Position numbers and translations under genes: made by a program
NCBI GenBank assembly: GCA_964596405.1
Contig: CAZQSS010000001.1
Span: 16,934-80,933, forward strand
Direction: 5' to 3'
DNA: 64,000 nt
Origin: CAZQSS01 sp964596405
Lineage (GTDB): Bacteria > Patescibacteriota > Patescibacteriia > Magasanikbacterales > UBA10003
Part shown: positions 42,812 through 50,592 of the stretch, piece by piece
Layout: each line of letters opens with the position of its first letter
How positions within the stretch are numbered: the first letter of the stretch is position 1
Notes under the pieces: generated by a model
The model's input: only the letters and a program-made list of their open reading frames with translations
Database searches by the model: none
Told to the model about the DNA's origin: nothing

Positions 42812-42877
42812 CTAGGTGCCGTAGTATTTTTCGTGATAGAAGCGCAGTGGCTGTTCTGTCTCCGGAATGGCTTCTTA
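42812..42877 (-). pseudogene. Relic copy of the iscU-like gene 3' end
   Basis: Reading the reverse strand gives EAIPETEQPLRFYHEKYYGT-stop, against EAIPEIEQLLRFYCEKYYGA-stop at the end of the intact gene (44143-44204). It abuts the fic stop codon, so the fic gene is flanked by a true and a decayed copy of the same 3' end. Confidence 0.75.
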
Positions 42878-42879
42878 AT

Positions 42880-44010
42880 TTAAAATATAGACTGTGGGCT
42901 TTCCTTTTCGGTGGGGGCATAAGATTTGTATCGCGCGCTTCTTCCCAAACCGATTCGCTCAATCTTTTTAAGTTTGAGCAATACTTCAAGCGTTTGTTTT
43001 ACTGTCGGTCTGGCTATTTTGGTATTTTCCGCGATATCGCCAGTACTCGTTTCTTTTGCCTTTTCAATGTATTGCCAAACGGTTAACTGTTTTTCTGACA
43101 GAATTTTTTCTATATTTTCTTTGGATAATAATTCCACCGCCATTTGCGATTGTTTCAAGATGATATCTAAAAAGAAACCAAGCCAATCGGCGATGTTTTC
43201 ATTTTCTGTCCCTATTGTTTTTTGACTGCGCCGTAGGGCAATATAATAATCCGGTTTGTTGTCTTCAACTAATTTTTCATGAGAAACATAGGGAATATAC
43301 AAATATCCCGCTTGGAGTAGCAATAAGTTGGTGAGCACTCGGGATAAACGGCCGTTGCCGTCGGTAAACGGGTGTATCTTCAAAAATTCAACCAAAAAAT
43401 TACCAATCAAGAGTAGGGGGTGGTATTTATTTTCCTCTAATTTTTTTTGCGTCCACTCAACCAGATCTCTCGTTTGGCCCGGAGTAAGATATGCCGGCAC
43501 AGTGTCAAACAGAATAGCGACTGATTTTCCAGTATCGTCTAACACGTGAACTTTGTTTTCGCCTTTTTTATAATCGCCGCGATGTTTTTCGTCCTTATCT
43601 ACATATTTAAGAAGTTCTTGGTGAAAATGTTTAATGGTACTTTCACTAAATTTTTGCCCTTTCCACGAGTTAAAAACATTGTCCAGGAGTTCATAGTATC
43701 CCCGCGCTTCTTGTTTGTCGCGGTTGGTAAATTTTTGGATGTTAATGCCGCGCATCAATTTTTCAATGTCTTCGTCGGACAGGCGAGAGCCCTCAATGCG
43801 GGTGGACGCGCCGGTGGAGGTGATCAAAACAGAGCGTTTTAAACGCCCCAAAACCTGTGGGCTTAAGCGAGCGCCTGTTATCCATTGTCCTTTTAGTTCA
43901 TCAATTTTGGCGGTTTTAGAGACAATAAAAGACGGAATCTGCTCAATTCGTCTGAAAAAATTATTCGAAATTTGATGATTTTCTGTTATTTTTTGGCTAA
44001 TATCAGGCAT
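42880..44010 (-). CDS. Fic-domain protein (AMPylase type) with C-terminal winged helix
   Basis: 376 residues. HPFTDGNGRLSRVLTNLLL is the complete Fic catalytic motif. Upstream, GASTRIEGSRL fits the inhibitory (S/T)xxxE(G/N) helix of self-inhibited class II Fic proteins, so a separate antitoxin is not required. The C-terminal ~70 residues (TSTGDIAENTKIARPTVKQTLEVLLKLKKIERIG) form a winged helix. Likely AMPylates a target protein and may bind DNA. A palindrome at its promoter suggests autoregulation. Bounded by an iscU-tail duplication. Confidence 0.92.
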   Translation of the reverse strand: MPDISQKITENHQISNNFFRRIEQIPSFIVSKTAKIDELKGQWITGARLSPQVLGRLKRSVLITSTGASTRIEGSRLSDEDIEKLMRGINIQKFTNRDKQEARGYYELLDNVFNSWKGQKFSESTIKHFHQELLKYVDKDEKHRGDYKKGENKVHVLDDTGKSVAILFDTVPAYLTPGQTRDLVEWTQKKLEENKYHPLLLIGNFLVEFLKIHPFTDGNGRLSRVLTNLLLLQAGYLYIPYVSHEKLVEDNKPDYYIALRRSQKTIGTENENIADWLGFFLDIILKQSQMAVELLSKENIEKILSEKQLTVWQYIEKAKETSTGDIAENTKIARPTVKQTLEVLLKLKKIERIGLGRSARYKSYAPTEKESPQSIF

Positions 44011-44019
44011 ATATTTAAA

Positions 44020-44042
44020 TTGGACATATTAACTATATCCAA
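44020..44042. promoter_or_regulatory. Operator-like palindrome at the fic start
   Basis: Arms TTGGACAT and ATATCCAA (7 of 8 paired) around seven A/T bases. It lies between the -10 box and the start codon at 44010, where binding by the protein's own winged helix would repress. Confidence 0.5.
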
Positions 44043-44070
44043 TTATATCCGATTAGGGAAAACTAGTCAA
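44042..44070 (-). promoter_or_regulatory. Promoter of fic
   Basis: Reverse strand TTGACT (44070-44065), 17-bp spacer, TATAAT (44047-44042). Confidence 0.75.
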
Positions 44071-44084
44071 TTCGATTAGAATGA

Positions 44085-44120
44085 GCGATTCGCGCAAGAT
44101 TCGCGCAACAATCGCGCAAA
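44085..44120. repeat. Three TCGCGCAA direct repeats
   Basis: TCGCGCAA occurs three times within 36 bp, with 11-base and 12-base spacing, close to one helical turn apart. It lies between the iscU-like gene and the fic promoter. Could be a protein-binding array or part of the recombination scar there. Confidence 0.5.
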
Positions 44121-44142
44121 GCTAAAACAGCCCCCTCAGTTT

Positions 44143-44802
44143 TTAAGCCCCATAATATTTTTCGCAGTAGAAGCGAAGTAGTTGCTCTATTTCCGGAATG
44201 GCTTCTTTATTGATAATGCCGGTTTTTAGTTTCTTTTGAATATCTTCAAGGGTGCGGGCGCCGTCTAAGACAGCTTGTTCTATGTCGCGGTCGGTGATTT
44301 TTAATTGCTCGTCAATAATTTTGCCGCCATCAGAGACCACCCGGTCATGCTGGCCGGATTTGTGAAAATAATCATTGATAGCCGCGCGCAGGGCCTTGTC
44401 ACCCAAAACCGAACAGTGAACTTTGCGTTCGGGCAAACCACCGAGTCGTTTCATAATATCCTGCGGCCGGATTCGCAAAGCATCCTCAATTTTCATTCCA
44501 CCTTTTTCAATCACCATCACAGAAAGCATAGAAGTGGCGGCAATAGCCGAAGCGCAGCCGAAAGTCTGCCATTTGCACTCTTTGATTTTATCCGTTTTGG
44601 GGTCAATTTTAACCCAGAGCACCATTTCATCGCCGCAAGCCGGCGAACCCACGCGGCCCATGCCATCGGCCTTAAAACCCGCTTCTTCGCCGTGTTTTAA
44701 AAGATTTTTGGGATTAAAAAAATGCTCTTTGACTGCTTCGGAATAATACCAGGGTTGGCCGGATTGGTTAAAACCGTCGGCTTTTGTTTGTTTGGAAGGC
44801 AT
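44143..44802 (-). CDS. iscU: IscU/NifU-type Fe-S scaffold with degenerate C-terminal domain
   Basis: 219 residues. The three scaffold cysteines are present: GSPACGDEM, QTFGCASAIAATSM and KVHCSVLGDKALRAAI. After residue ~150, ITDRDIEQAVLDGARTLEDIQKKLKTG resembles the BFD-like 2Fe-2S domain of NifU, but its Cys pairs are missing (only FYCEKYY). Assembles clusters with sulfur from IscS, encoded just upstream. The last 20 codons are duplicated as a relic beyond fic. Confidence 0.9.
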   Translation of the reverse strand: MPSKQTKADGFNQSGQPWYYSEAVKEHFFNPKNLLKHGEEAGFKADGMGRVGSPACGDEMVLWVKIDPKTDKIKECKWQTFGCASAIAATSMLSVMVIEKGGMKIEDALRIRPQDIMKRLGGLPERKVHCSVLGDKALRAAINDYFHKSGQHDRVVSDGGKIIDEQLKITDRDIEQAVLDGARTLEDIQKKLKTGIINKEAIPEIEQLLRFYCEKYYGA

Positions 44803-44821
44803 AGTTTATTTTACCTAAGCT

Positions 44822-44850
44822 GGATTCCCGATCGTGGTCGGGAATGACAG
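44822..44850. repeat. GGATTCCCGATC-type intergenic palindrome
   Basis: ATTCCCGATC/GTCGGGAAT hairpin followed by GACAG, a palindrome type common between genes in many bacteria. It lies in the iscS-iscU gap. Confidence 0.5.
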
Positions 44851-44865
44851 AAGAGAGTTTAGAAT

Positions 44866-46107
44866 TTATTTATACTTGGCGTGCTTGTTTGGATTACAAA
44901 CGTCTAAATTTACCGGCGAGATCTCGCGCAATTTGCTGACAATGCCGGGCAAAACTTTAATTAAATAATCAATTTGTTGTTTGTTGTTGCTATGCCCCAA
45001 AGAAAACCGCAAACTGCCGTGGGCAAATTCATAGGGCACGCCCAAAGCGCGAATCACGTGCGACGGCTCCAGCGATTCCGAAGTGCAAGCCGAACCGGTG
45101 GCCGCCTGTATTCCCACTTCGTCTAAATACAGCAATAAGGCTTCGCCTTCAATATCCAAAATTGTGATGTTTAGATTGTTGGGCAATCTTTTTAAGTTTT
45201 TTGCGGCCGCACCCGCCTCCTCGGCGGGCAGGTCCGGTTCGGGGCCGTTTAATTTGATTTTAGGCACGGCTTTTTGCAGTTTTGCCCAAAGATAATTGCG
45301 TAAACCGATTAATCTTTTGTTTTCTTTGTCTTTATTTTTTTGCGCCAGTTCCAAGGCAGTGACTAACCCGATAATGCCGGCGGTGTTTTCTGTGCCCGGC
45401 CGCAGGGCAAATTCCTGTTCGCCGCCGAAAATCAGCGGTTGAATTTTTACGCCGCGTTTTTTAAATAATACACCCACGCCTTTGGGCCCGTAAATTTTAC
45501 TGCCGTTGAGTGTCAACAAATCAACATGCAGGCGATTGACATTCAAATCCAGGGCGCCGGCCGCCTGGCAGGCATCAGTATGGAAAATTATATGCGGATG
45601 ATTTTTCTTCAAAGCATTTCCAATTTCCGCCACCGGTTCAATCGTGCCGATTTCGTTGTTGGCAAACATCACTGAAACCAAAATCGTCTGCGGCGTAATA
45701 GCTTTAAGCACCTGCTCGGTTGTGACAAAACCTTCGGCATCCACGGGCAGATAAGTGACTTTAAAACCTTCTTTTTCCAGTTGTTCGCAGGCGTGTAAAA
45801 CCGCGTGGTGTTCAATTTTGGTGGTGATGATGTGGTTCCCCTGCGCGCGATTTGCCCGGGCCGCGCCCAAAATCGCCAAATTATCCGATTCCGTGCCGCC
45901 GGCGGTAAAGATTATTTCGCCGGCCGAACAGCCAAAAACTTGAGCGACAAATTTGCGCGCGCCGCTGATGGCATTTAACGCTTCCCGACCCTTTTGGTAC
46001 AAAGCCGATGGATTGCCAAACTTCTCATTAAAAAAGGGCAGCATGGCTTTTAAAACGCGCGGATCTATGGGGGTAGTGGCGGCATGATCTAAATAAACAT
46101 TTTTCAT
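44866..46107 (-). CDS. iscS: Cysteine desulfurase, IscS/NifS type
   Basis: 413 residues. YLDHAATTPIDPRVL, TAGGTESDNLAIL, EHHAVLHACEQL, SKIYGPKGVGVL (PLP lysine region) and the active cysteine in ATGSACTSESLEPSHV. Supplies sulfur for Fe-S assembly and thio-modification. The segment PDLPAEEAGAAAKN is encoded by a palindrome inserted near residue 300. Cotranscribed with iscU. Confidence 0.96.
   Translation of the reverse strand: MKNVYLDHAATTPIDPRVLKAMLPFFNEKFGNPSALYQKGREALNAISGARKFVAQVFGCSAGEIIFTAGGTESDNLAILGAARANRAQGNHIITTKIEHHAVLHACEQLEKEGFKVTYLPVDAEGFVTTEQVLKAITPQTILVSVMFANNEIGTIEPVAEIGNALKKNHPHIIFHTDACQAAGALDLNVNRLHVDLLTLNGSKIYGPKGVGVLFKKRGVKIQPLIFGGEQEFALRPGTENTAGIIGLVTALELAQKNKDKENKRLIGLRNYLWAKLQKAVPKIKLNGPEPDLPAEEAGAAAKNLKRLPNNLNITILDIEGEALLLYLDEVGIQAATGSACTSESLEPSHVIRALGVPYEFAHGSLRFSLGHSNNKQQIDYLIKVLPGIVSKLREISPVNLDVCNPNKHAKYK
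45212..45228. repeat. CCCGCC-type hairpin inside iscS
   Basis: CCCGCCTCCTCGGCGGG, a 6-bp stem with short loop followed by CAGG, encodes part of LPAEEAG in frame. Same type as the hairpin near 4829-4844. Confidence 0.6.
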
Positions 46108-46108
46108 A

Positions 46109-46702
46109 CTAAAACGGCAAAGTTAAATTGATATTGTGCCCGGCATCGGTGGCGGATTTAACCGGCGGGGCAAAATTGATGGGGAATGGCCGTTGTTTGC
46201 CCGTGGCCAATTCTTGGAAAAAAAGCTGGCGATTTTTTACGCCATACTCGTATAATTCGCGGGTCACTTTCACATCCTGAAGACAATATTTTTCAATTTT
46301 ATCAAACTCCCCTGTTTTAAACCATTCTACCGCCTGCAAACCGTTGGCGCTTTTCGATATCCCCAACGTGGCTTTGGCCAAGTCATCAAGTTTTAATCTG
46401 AAACCTAGACTTTTCTTCACTTCTTCCAGCATATCCAGCTGAGGCAATTTGGATAAATCCCCGCCGTAATAATTGTTTAAAACCGGCAGATCAAAATACC
46501 GCGAATTGTAACCGATAATGCGTTCGGCAGATTCTAAAATCGGCCAGAGTTTATTAAGTTCGTTTTCTTTAAAAGAAGAAAACTGGCCCGTTTTATAATC
46601 ATAAATACAGGCAATAGAGACTTTTAAATCCCCCGTCCTCCCCTGCCCGCCCGGGGCAAAAATATTTTGAGTTTCAATGTCGATTACAATCTCGTTGGAC
46701 AT
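46109..46702 (-). CDS. 3'-5' exonuclease of the DnaQ/RNase H-like fold
   Basis: 197 residues. EIVIDIETQNIF (DxE), IGYNSRYFDLPVL, and EKYCLQDVKVTRELYEYG carry the acidic exonuclease residues, as in the YprB-like RNase H family. It acts on DNA or RNA ends; the C-terminal extension FPINFAPPVKSATDAG is not part of the core. One base separates it from iscS. A CACAGAT repeat tract lies right before its start. Confidence 0.82.
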   Translation of the reverse strand: MSNEIVIDIETQNIFAPGGQGRTGDLKVSIACIYDYKTGQFSSFKENELNKLWPILESAERIIGYNSRYFDLPVLNNYYGGDLSKLPQLDMLEEVKKSLGFRLKLDDLAKATLGISKSANGLQAVEWFKTGEFDKIEKYCLQDVKVTRELYEYGVKNRQLFFQELATGKQRPFPINFAPPVKSATDAGHNINLTLPF

Positions 46703-46704
46703 AT

Positions 46705-46750
46705 AAACACAGACACACAGATTAAATAAATTTCACAGATCACAGATTTT
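46705..46750. repeat. CACAGAT repeat tract (copy 2)
   Basis: ACACAGA, CACAGATTAAAT, CACAGATCACAGATTTT: same unit and spacing as 27888-27937. Both copies precede a start codon and cover the previous gene's 3' end region. Confidence 0.6.
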
Positions 46751-46979
46751 AAAGAAGTTCTTCAATTTTTGTTTTATCAAAACCAACAATGATTTCGCCG
46801 TCAATATCAATCACCGGCACGCCCATCTGGCCGGACTTGTCTATCATTTCTTCGGCCGCAACCTGATCGGCGGCCACATCTTTGTGAACAAAAGGAATAT
46901 TTTTGGATTTCAAAAAATCCATGGCCATGTGGCAATAAGGACAGGTGGGAGTGGAATAGACGATAATTGATTTGGGCAT
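46749..46979 (-). CDS. Glutaredoxin-like protein
   Basis: 76 residues from ATG 46979 (MPKSIIVYSTPTCPYCHMAMDFL). CPYC is the redox site and GVPVIDIDGEIIVGFDKTKIEELL the cis-Pro and C-terminal part. Reduces disulfides or mixed glutathione-like thiols. An upstream start would add MIRIIRLIRVIRII, encoded by a simple AT-rich repeat (46980-47022), and is rejected. Confidence 0.93.
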   Translation of the reverse strand: MPKSIIVYSTPTCPYCHMAMDFLKSKNIPFVHKDVAADQVAAEEMIDKSGQMGVPVIDIDGEIIVGFDKTKIEELL

Positions 46980-47022
46980 AATTATTCTAATTACTCTAAT
47001 TAACCTAATTATTCTAATCAAA
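46980..47022. repeat. Tandem ATTATTCTA-type simple repeat
   Basis: Five units of ATTA/ATTACTCTA/TTAACCTA type ahead of the glutaredoxin start. In frame it would read as a hydrophobic MIRIIRLIRVIRII. Confidence 0.6.
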
Positions 47023-47040
47023 TTCCAAGATATTGTCTAG

Positions 47041-47150
47041 CCCCATTACAGTTTCAACCAAGATCAACTTTATTCAATCTCTGTAAGGCGAAGGCGCCTT
47101 ACGGCTTTGATTGGCAGTATCCAATGTTCTTTCTTAAAACTGTAACGGGG
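47041..47150. repeat. MITE-like inverted-repeat element (CCCCGTTA family), second copy
   Basis: Ends CCCCATTACAGTTTC and AAACTGTAACGGGG, near-identical to those at 1223-1434. An internal hairpin GTAAGGCG/CGCCTTAC and the block AAAGCCGTAAGGCGCC are shared with it. Flanks are CTAG and TAAA, so no target duplication is visible. Confidence 0.65.
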
Positions 47151-47155
47151 TAAAT

Positions 47156-48493
47156 CTAATATTGAATGATATTGCGGATTTCTTGCGCCTCTTCGGGTTT
47201 GCGGGCCAAGATCTTTTCTATATTATATGTGCCCAGCCGGGGCGCCTCTAAAAACCCGCGCATGGCCGCCTGCGCCAGCCAACCGCTCTGCACCAAATCC
47301 AAAAGCCATTCATTGGTGTAGGCCGGATCATTTTGAGCGATACCGGCGCCAATGGATTTGAGCCAAAGTTTGTTAAACACCTCTTGCGAGCCGATGGGCG
47401 GCGACATTATAATGGGCAAGCCCAAAGCGGAATAAAACGTCAGTTCGCTGGGTTTAGTCCACAAAACATCGGTGGTTCGGAGCAATTTATTAAACTTTTT
47501 AAAATAATCATTTTTATCCGGCGTGTAAAGTATTTTTACCTGTTTGTCTAAAGATTTGGCCAACCCAGCCTCTTTTGTCGCTTTAATAAAATAGTCTCTG
47601 ATATCTTCGTGAATACCGGCAATCAGATTGAGATTGATTTTTTTATCGGCGATTTCTTTGGCTAAACTCTTTAGAATAGTCGCGCCAATTTCGCGCTGGG
47701 CGCCGGCGCCACCCACGGCAAAAGTAATAGTTAAGGGATGGTTGGATCGCGCGTAAAGATTTTTCCGACCCAGCTGTTTTTGAATGGTTGAACTATAACG
47801 GCGGCGAAAGCGGCCCAGGGGATCCAAATTTATTAGCCGATGGCCCAAATCGTGTTTTAGAGTATTGAGTTTGGGGCCGCCGAGATTTTCTTTAGGTAAA
47901 GGAAAGCCGGTTAAAAAAATTCTTTCCGGTTTAACGCCATATAATTTTAACCGTTCGGCCACGCGATAGCAGGGCACAAAATAATTGATACGCGAGGCCG
48001 GGGTTTTAAGATCCGCCCAAACCCGAGCGATGTCGGCGTCGCAAATGACGCAATAAATTTCGCCTTCATAATTAAAATACTCCGCCATAAAAGCGATGGA
48101 AAAAAAACTGGTAACGAGCGGATGCGGCTTTTTGTTGAGTTGCTCGATTAAATGTTTTCCCCACTGCCGTTTTTCAATCAGATGAAATATTTCTTTTAAC
48201 TGAAACGATGGCCGCGAAAGATCTCGTTTGGGATAAAACTCGGGTATCGCCTGAAACTTGTCGTACAAATTAAAAGCCGCCCGGCCCACCACCGGCACGC
48301 GGCTAAAACGGGAGATAAATTCATAAAAACTCTGGCTGGTTTGCCAGATTTTACGGTCGCCCTCCGGAATACCTTTATAATTGTTGGCCGTGATTATTTT
48401 TTTGTAAGCCAAAGGCTGGAGAGGAAAGGTGGCTCGTTGATGACCATAACCCATATCGACCGCCACCAGCCAAACGTGATGATTTTTTTTCAT
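47156..48493 (-). CDS. GT-B glycosyltransferase, MurG/MGDG-synthase-like
   Basis: 445 residues from ATG 48493 (MKKNHHVWLVAVDMGYGHQRAT). The Gly-rich N-terminal loop DMGYGHQRA, TSFFSIAFMAEYF, CDADIARVWADL and a C-terminal nucleotide-sugar half (FAVGGAGAQREIGATIL, WTKPSELTFYSALGLPIIMSPPIGSQE) follow the MurG/diacylglycerol glucosyltransferase plan. Likely a glycolipid synthase in the membrane interface. The start overlaps the stop of the gene at 48490. Confidence 0.8.
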   Translation of the reverse strand: MKKNHHVWLVAVDMGYGHQRATFPLQPLAYKKIITANNYKGIPEGDRKIWQTSQSFYEFISRFSRVPVVGRAAFNLYDKFQAIPEFYPKRDLSRPSFQLKEIFHLIEKRQWGKHLIEQLNKKPHPLVTSFFSIAFMAEYFNYEGEIYCVICDADIARVWADLKTPASRINYFVPCYRVAERLKLYGVKPERIFLTGFPLPKENLGGPKLNTLKHDLGHRLINLDPLGRFRRRYSSTIQKQLGRKNLYARSNHPLTITFAVGGAGAQREIGATILKSLAKEIADKKINLNLIAGIHEDIRDYFIKATKEAGLAKSLDKQVKILYTPDKNDYFKKFNKLLRTTDVLWTKPSELTFYSALGLPIIMSPPIGSQEVFNKLWLKSIGAGIAQNDPAYTNEWLLDLVQSGWLAQAAMRGFLEAPRLGTYNIEKILARKPEEAQEIRNIIQY

Positions 48494-48876
48494 GGCAGTT
48501 CCAATAAAAGTTTGCCAAACGGAATTTCCAGGCAAAAATTTTTATCTTTATTTTGATAAGTTTTACTTTGAGGATTTTGGCGTTCTTGCAAACTAAAAGA
48601 GTAAGTCAGCTCTTCACCACCATTGACCGGATAAGAAATTACCTCCAGCACGCCCACAAGCAGGGTATCGTCATCGGGGTACTCCCTCTCCCCCATGGGC
48701 ATGTCTTTTTGAAGTCTTTCCAATTCGGCCTGATTAACGCCGGTTTGTTTTAAAAACTCTAAAGTCATATCCGAGGCTTTATCTAAACTTTTTGAACTCA
48801 TAAGCATGGTTTTGAGTTCTTTTAAACTCTCGTCGGGGTCAAAAATTTTTAAGTCGTTTTCCTGGTGATTGGTCAT
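48490..48876 (-). CDS. Small acidic protein, unknown
   Basis: 128 residues from ATG 48876, the right-hand TATG of element copy 4. Residues 10-60 are helical and acidic (LKELKTMLMSSKSLDKASDMTLEFLKQ), the rest beta-rich (DDDTLLVGVLEVISYPVNGGEELTYSFSLQ). Not recognised. Probably cotranscribed with the glycosyltransferase gene, whose start overlaps its stop. Confidence 0.6.
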   Translation of the reverse strand: MTNHQENDLKIFDPDESLKELKTMLMSSKSLDKASDMTLEFLKQTGVNQAELERLQKDMPMGEREYPDDDTLLVGVLEVISYPVNGGEELTYSFSLQERQNPQSKTYQNKDKNFCLEIPFGKLLLELP

Positions 48877-48877
48877 A

Positions 48878-49018
48878 CCCAGTATATCAACCCCGCATGA
48901 TTTTCATCAGTTGGGGATATAAATTAAACTATTTTATTTTATCTACTTGTTCTCCCAGCAACACTCATTTACCCCTATATGTTTCGCGAAGCGAAACTTG
49001 CGGGGTTGTATTACTGGG
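48878..49018. repeat. TATG-flanked inverted-repeat element, copy 4 (upstream of 48876)
   Basis: 141 bp between CATA 48874-48877 and CATA 49019-49022. Arms and the GTTTCG/CGAAAC stem as in copies 1 and 3. The local hairpin has a four-base loop (GAAA instead of GAA), which puts any upstream ATG out of frame with the gene. The mini-ORF from 49021 reads MPSNTTPQVSLRETYRGK, stop 48967-48965. Confidence 0.82.
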
Positions 49019-49054
49019 CATAAAGATAAAAATTAAGTTTATTCTTATTCATAC

Positions 49055-49083
49055 ATTTTACTCCTATTTATTGCTTTTAGCAA
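49055..49083 (-). promoter_or_regulatory. Promoter of the gene at 48876, through element copy 4
   Basis: Reverse strand TTGCTA (49083-49078), 17-bp spacer, TAAAAT (49060-49055). It overlaps the divergent ZIP promoter by 13 bp, so the two likely compete. Confidence 0.65.
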
Positions 49084-49099
49084 CTGAATCCTGTAAAAT
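49071..49099 (+). promoter_or_regulatory. Promoter of the ZIP transporter gene, leaderless
   Basis: TTGCTT (49071-49076), 17-bp spacer, TAAAAT (49094-49099). The ATG at 49108 (GATATG) is nine bases past the -10, so the transcript begins at or next to the start codon. Confidence 0.75.
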
Positions 49100-49107
49100 A
49101 ATAAGAT

Positions 49108-49851
49108 ATGTTGCTAAACATCATCTTGGCCAATATCGCCGTGGGCTTAGTAGGCGTTTTGGGCGCTTACAGCGTGATTCGATTTTTTGCCAAAGATCAT
49201 CATCGCCTGATGTTTTTTGTCAGTTTTGCCGCCGGCGCGATGATTGCCGTGGCTTTTTTTGATTTGTTGCCCGAAGCGCTGGCCGCGCAAAAAGAGGCAA
49301 TGATTACGATGGAGTTTTTAGTTCTAGGTCTTGTTTTGTTTTTGTTAATTGAAAAGGGCTTGATCTACTATCATTGCCACGAAGAAAATTGCCGGGTGCA
49401 CCAATCAGTCAAGCTGATAATGCTCGGCGACGCCGTTCACAATCTTTTGGACGGAGTAGCCATTGCCGCGAGTTTTATGGTCAGTCCGGCAGTGGGCATC
49501 TTTACCACGCTCGCTATTATCATCCATGAAATACCGCAGGAAATTGGCGACGCCGGCATTCTTTTGCATGCCGGTTATAGCCGCGCCAAAACAGCGCTTT
49601 ATAATTTAATCACGGCCGGCACCGGTATCGCGGGCGGCCTCCTCGCCTATTACGCTTTAAGTTCTTTCAGCCAAGCTCTGCCCTACATCTTGGCCGTCAC
49701 AGCCGGCGGTTTTATCTATATTTCGGCCGCGGATCTTCTGCCTGAACTGCACAAGGATAGCGACACGCGCCTGGATGTTATTTTGCACACCGCCACTTTT
49801 ATTTTTGGCATTTTGATAATCTGGCTTTTGGGAAAATACGTTGGCGAATAA
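49108..49851 (+). CDS. ZIP-family divalent metal transporter
   Basis: 247 residues, seven or eight membrane helices. Helix 4 HNLLDGVAIAASF and helix 5 HEIPQEIGDAGIL carry the metal-binding His/Asp/Glu residues of ZIP proteins. A loop with HCHEENCRVH may collect metal. Imports Zn2+ or Fe2+. Single-gene unit with its own promoter and terminator. Confidence 0.92.
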   Translation: MLLNIILANIAVGLVGVLGAYSVIRFFAKDHHRLMFFVSFAAGAMIAVAFFDLLPEALAAQKEAMITMEFLVLGLVLFLLIEKGLIYYHCHEENCRVHQSVKLIMLGDAVHNLLDGVAIAASFMVSPAVGIFTTLAIIIHEIPQEIGDAGILLHAGYSRAKTALYNLITAGTGIAGGLLAYYALSSFSQALPYILAVTAGGFIYISAADLLPELHKDSDTRLDVILHTATFIFGILIIWLLGKYVGE

Positions 49852-49860
49852 TTAAAAAGA

Positions 49861-49888
49861 AAAAACCCTGTTGTTAAACAGGGTTTTT
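49861..49888. terminator. Terminator between ZIP gene and zinc-ribbon gene
   Basis: Perfect stem AAAAACCCTG/CAGGGTTTTT, loop TTGTTAAA. Works in both directions for the convergent genes. Confidence 0.88.
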
Positions 49889-49903
49889 GTTTTGCCGGTG
49901 TTT

Positions 49904-50128
49904 TTACTCGACGAGATCGAAGATAAAGCCCGCGGTTTTGATGACCTCGGCCGCGTGTTCGTACTTCATTCGGTGGTTTTGCTGTTGGCTGGGATCGTTA
50001 AACTCCCTCTCGTATCCGCAGCTGCACACCAGCGTGGCCGGGACGTGGCCATCACAACCGGAATCGCCGCAATGATACTTTTCACCCCGCACGATTTTCA
50101 TCTTGTGTACTTTCACGACCTCGAACAT
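49904..50128 (-). CDS. Small Cys-rich (zinc-binding) protein, unknown
   Basis: 74 residues from ATG 50128 (MFEVVKVHKMKIVRGEKY), fixed by AAGGAGG five bases upstream. HCGDSGCDGH and LVCSCGYEREF give four Cys and two His for one zinc site. Small size suggests a protein- or nucleic-acid-binding zinc finger. First or last of the 49904-52349 block with strong ribosome sites. Not recognised. Confidence 0.65.
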   Translation of the reverse strand: MFEVVKVHKMKIVRGEKYHCGDSGCDGHVPATLVCSCGYEREFNDPSQQQNHRMKYEHAAEVIKTAGFIFDLVE

Positions 50129-50160
50129 GGGACGCCTCCTTAGGTTTGAGTTTTGGGAAA

Positions 50161-50589
50161 CTACAGACTCGCGCAAAATGGATCTTCGCCAGCGAGGATT
50201 TTATCCAAGCGGCTACGAAGCAATTCGTAGCGCGTTTTGGTATATTCCATACTCAACAGATAGTTGCGATAACGACGCTCTGGCGGAGGGAAATCAAGCT
50301 TTGCTTCACCGAACTGTTCGATCGTTAAATCAACCTCGGCGCCATCGGGCAGATGATTCCAACAGTGACAACCGGCAAGGATAACGCTACCCTCGAATCT
50401 CAAACCCTGAAGCGAAGCACACAAAAGATCGCCGCCAAAAAAATCTTGAACAATGAGCGAAACGACAATGCAGTGACCCCGGAAAGGATTTTCCGGTTTC
50501 CATTGCTCCGGCGCATGCGACGTCTGTGCGTCAACGATCAACCGCAAAAGATATCGCAACTCCTCTACTGTAAACGGCGACGGATTCAT
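50161..50589 (-). CDS. YunG-like protein
   Basis: 142 residues with AAGGAG ahead of ATG 50589. RGHCIVVSLIVQDFFGGDLL and HCWNHLPDGAEVDLTIEQF match the YunG pattern (Cys, then HxWNxLPDGxExDLT), suggestive of a papain-like Cys-His-Asp triad (Cys40, His80s, Asp). Function of the family is not established. It lies between the small zinc protein and an alpha/beta hydrolase. Confidence 0.7.
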   Translation of the reverse strand: MNPSPFTVEELRYLLRLIVDAQTSHAPEQWKPENPFRGHCIVVSLIVQDFFGGDLLCASLQGLRFEGSVILAGCHCWNHLPDGAEVDLTIEQFGEAKLDFPPPERRYRNYLLSMEYTKTRYELLRSRLDKILAGEDPFCASL

Positions 50590-50592
50590 GGT

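Noticed and set aside
42801..42989. Reverse-strand ORF overlapping the fic end
   Set aside because: Out of frame with both fic and the iscU relic; explained by the relic.
46980..47021. Upstream start for glutaredoxin
   Set aside because: The added MIRIIRLIRVIRII comes from a simple repeat and precedes the normal family start MPKSIIVYST.
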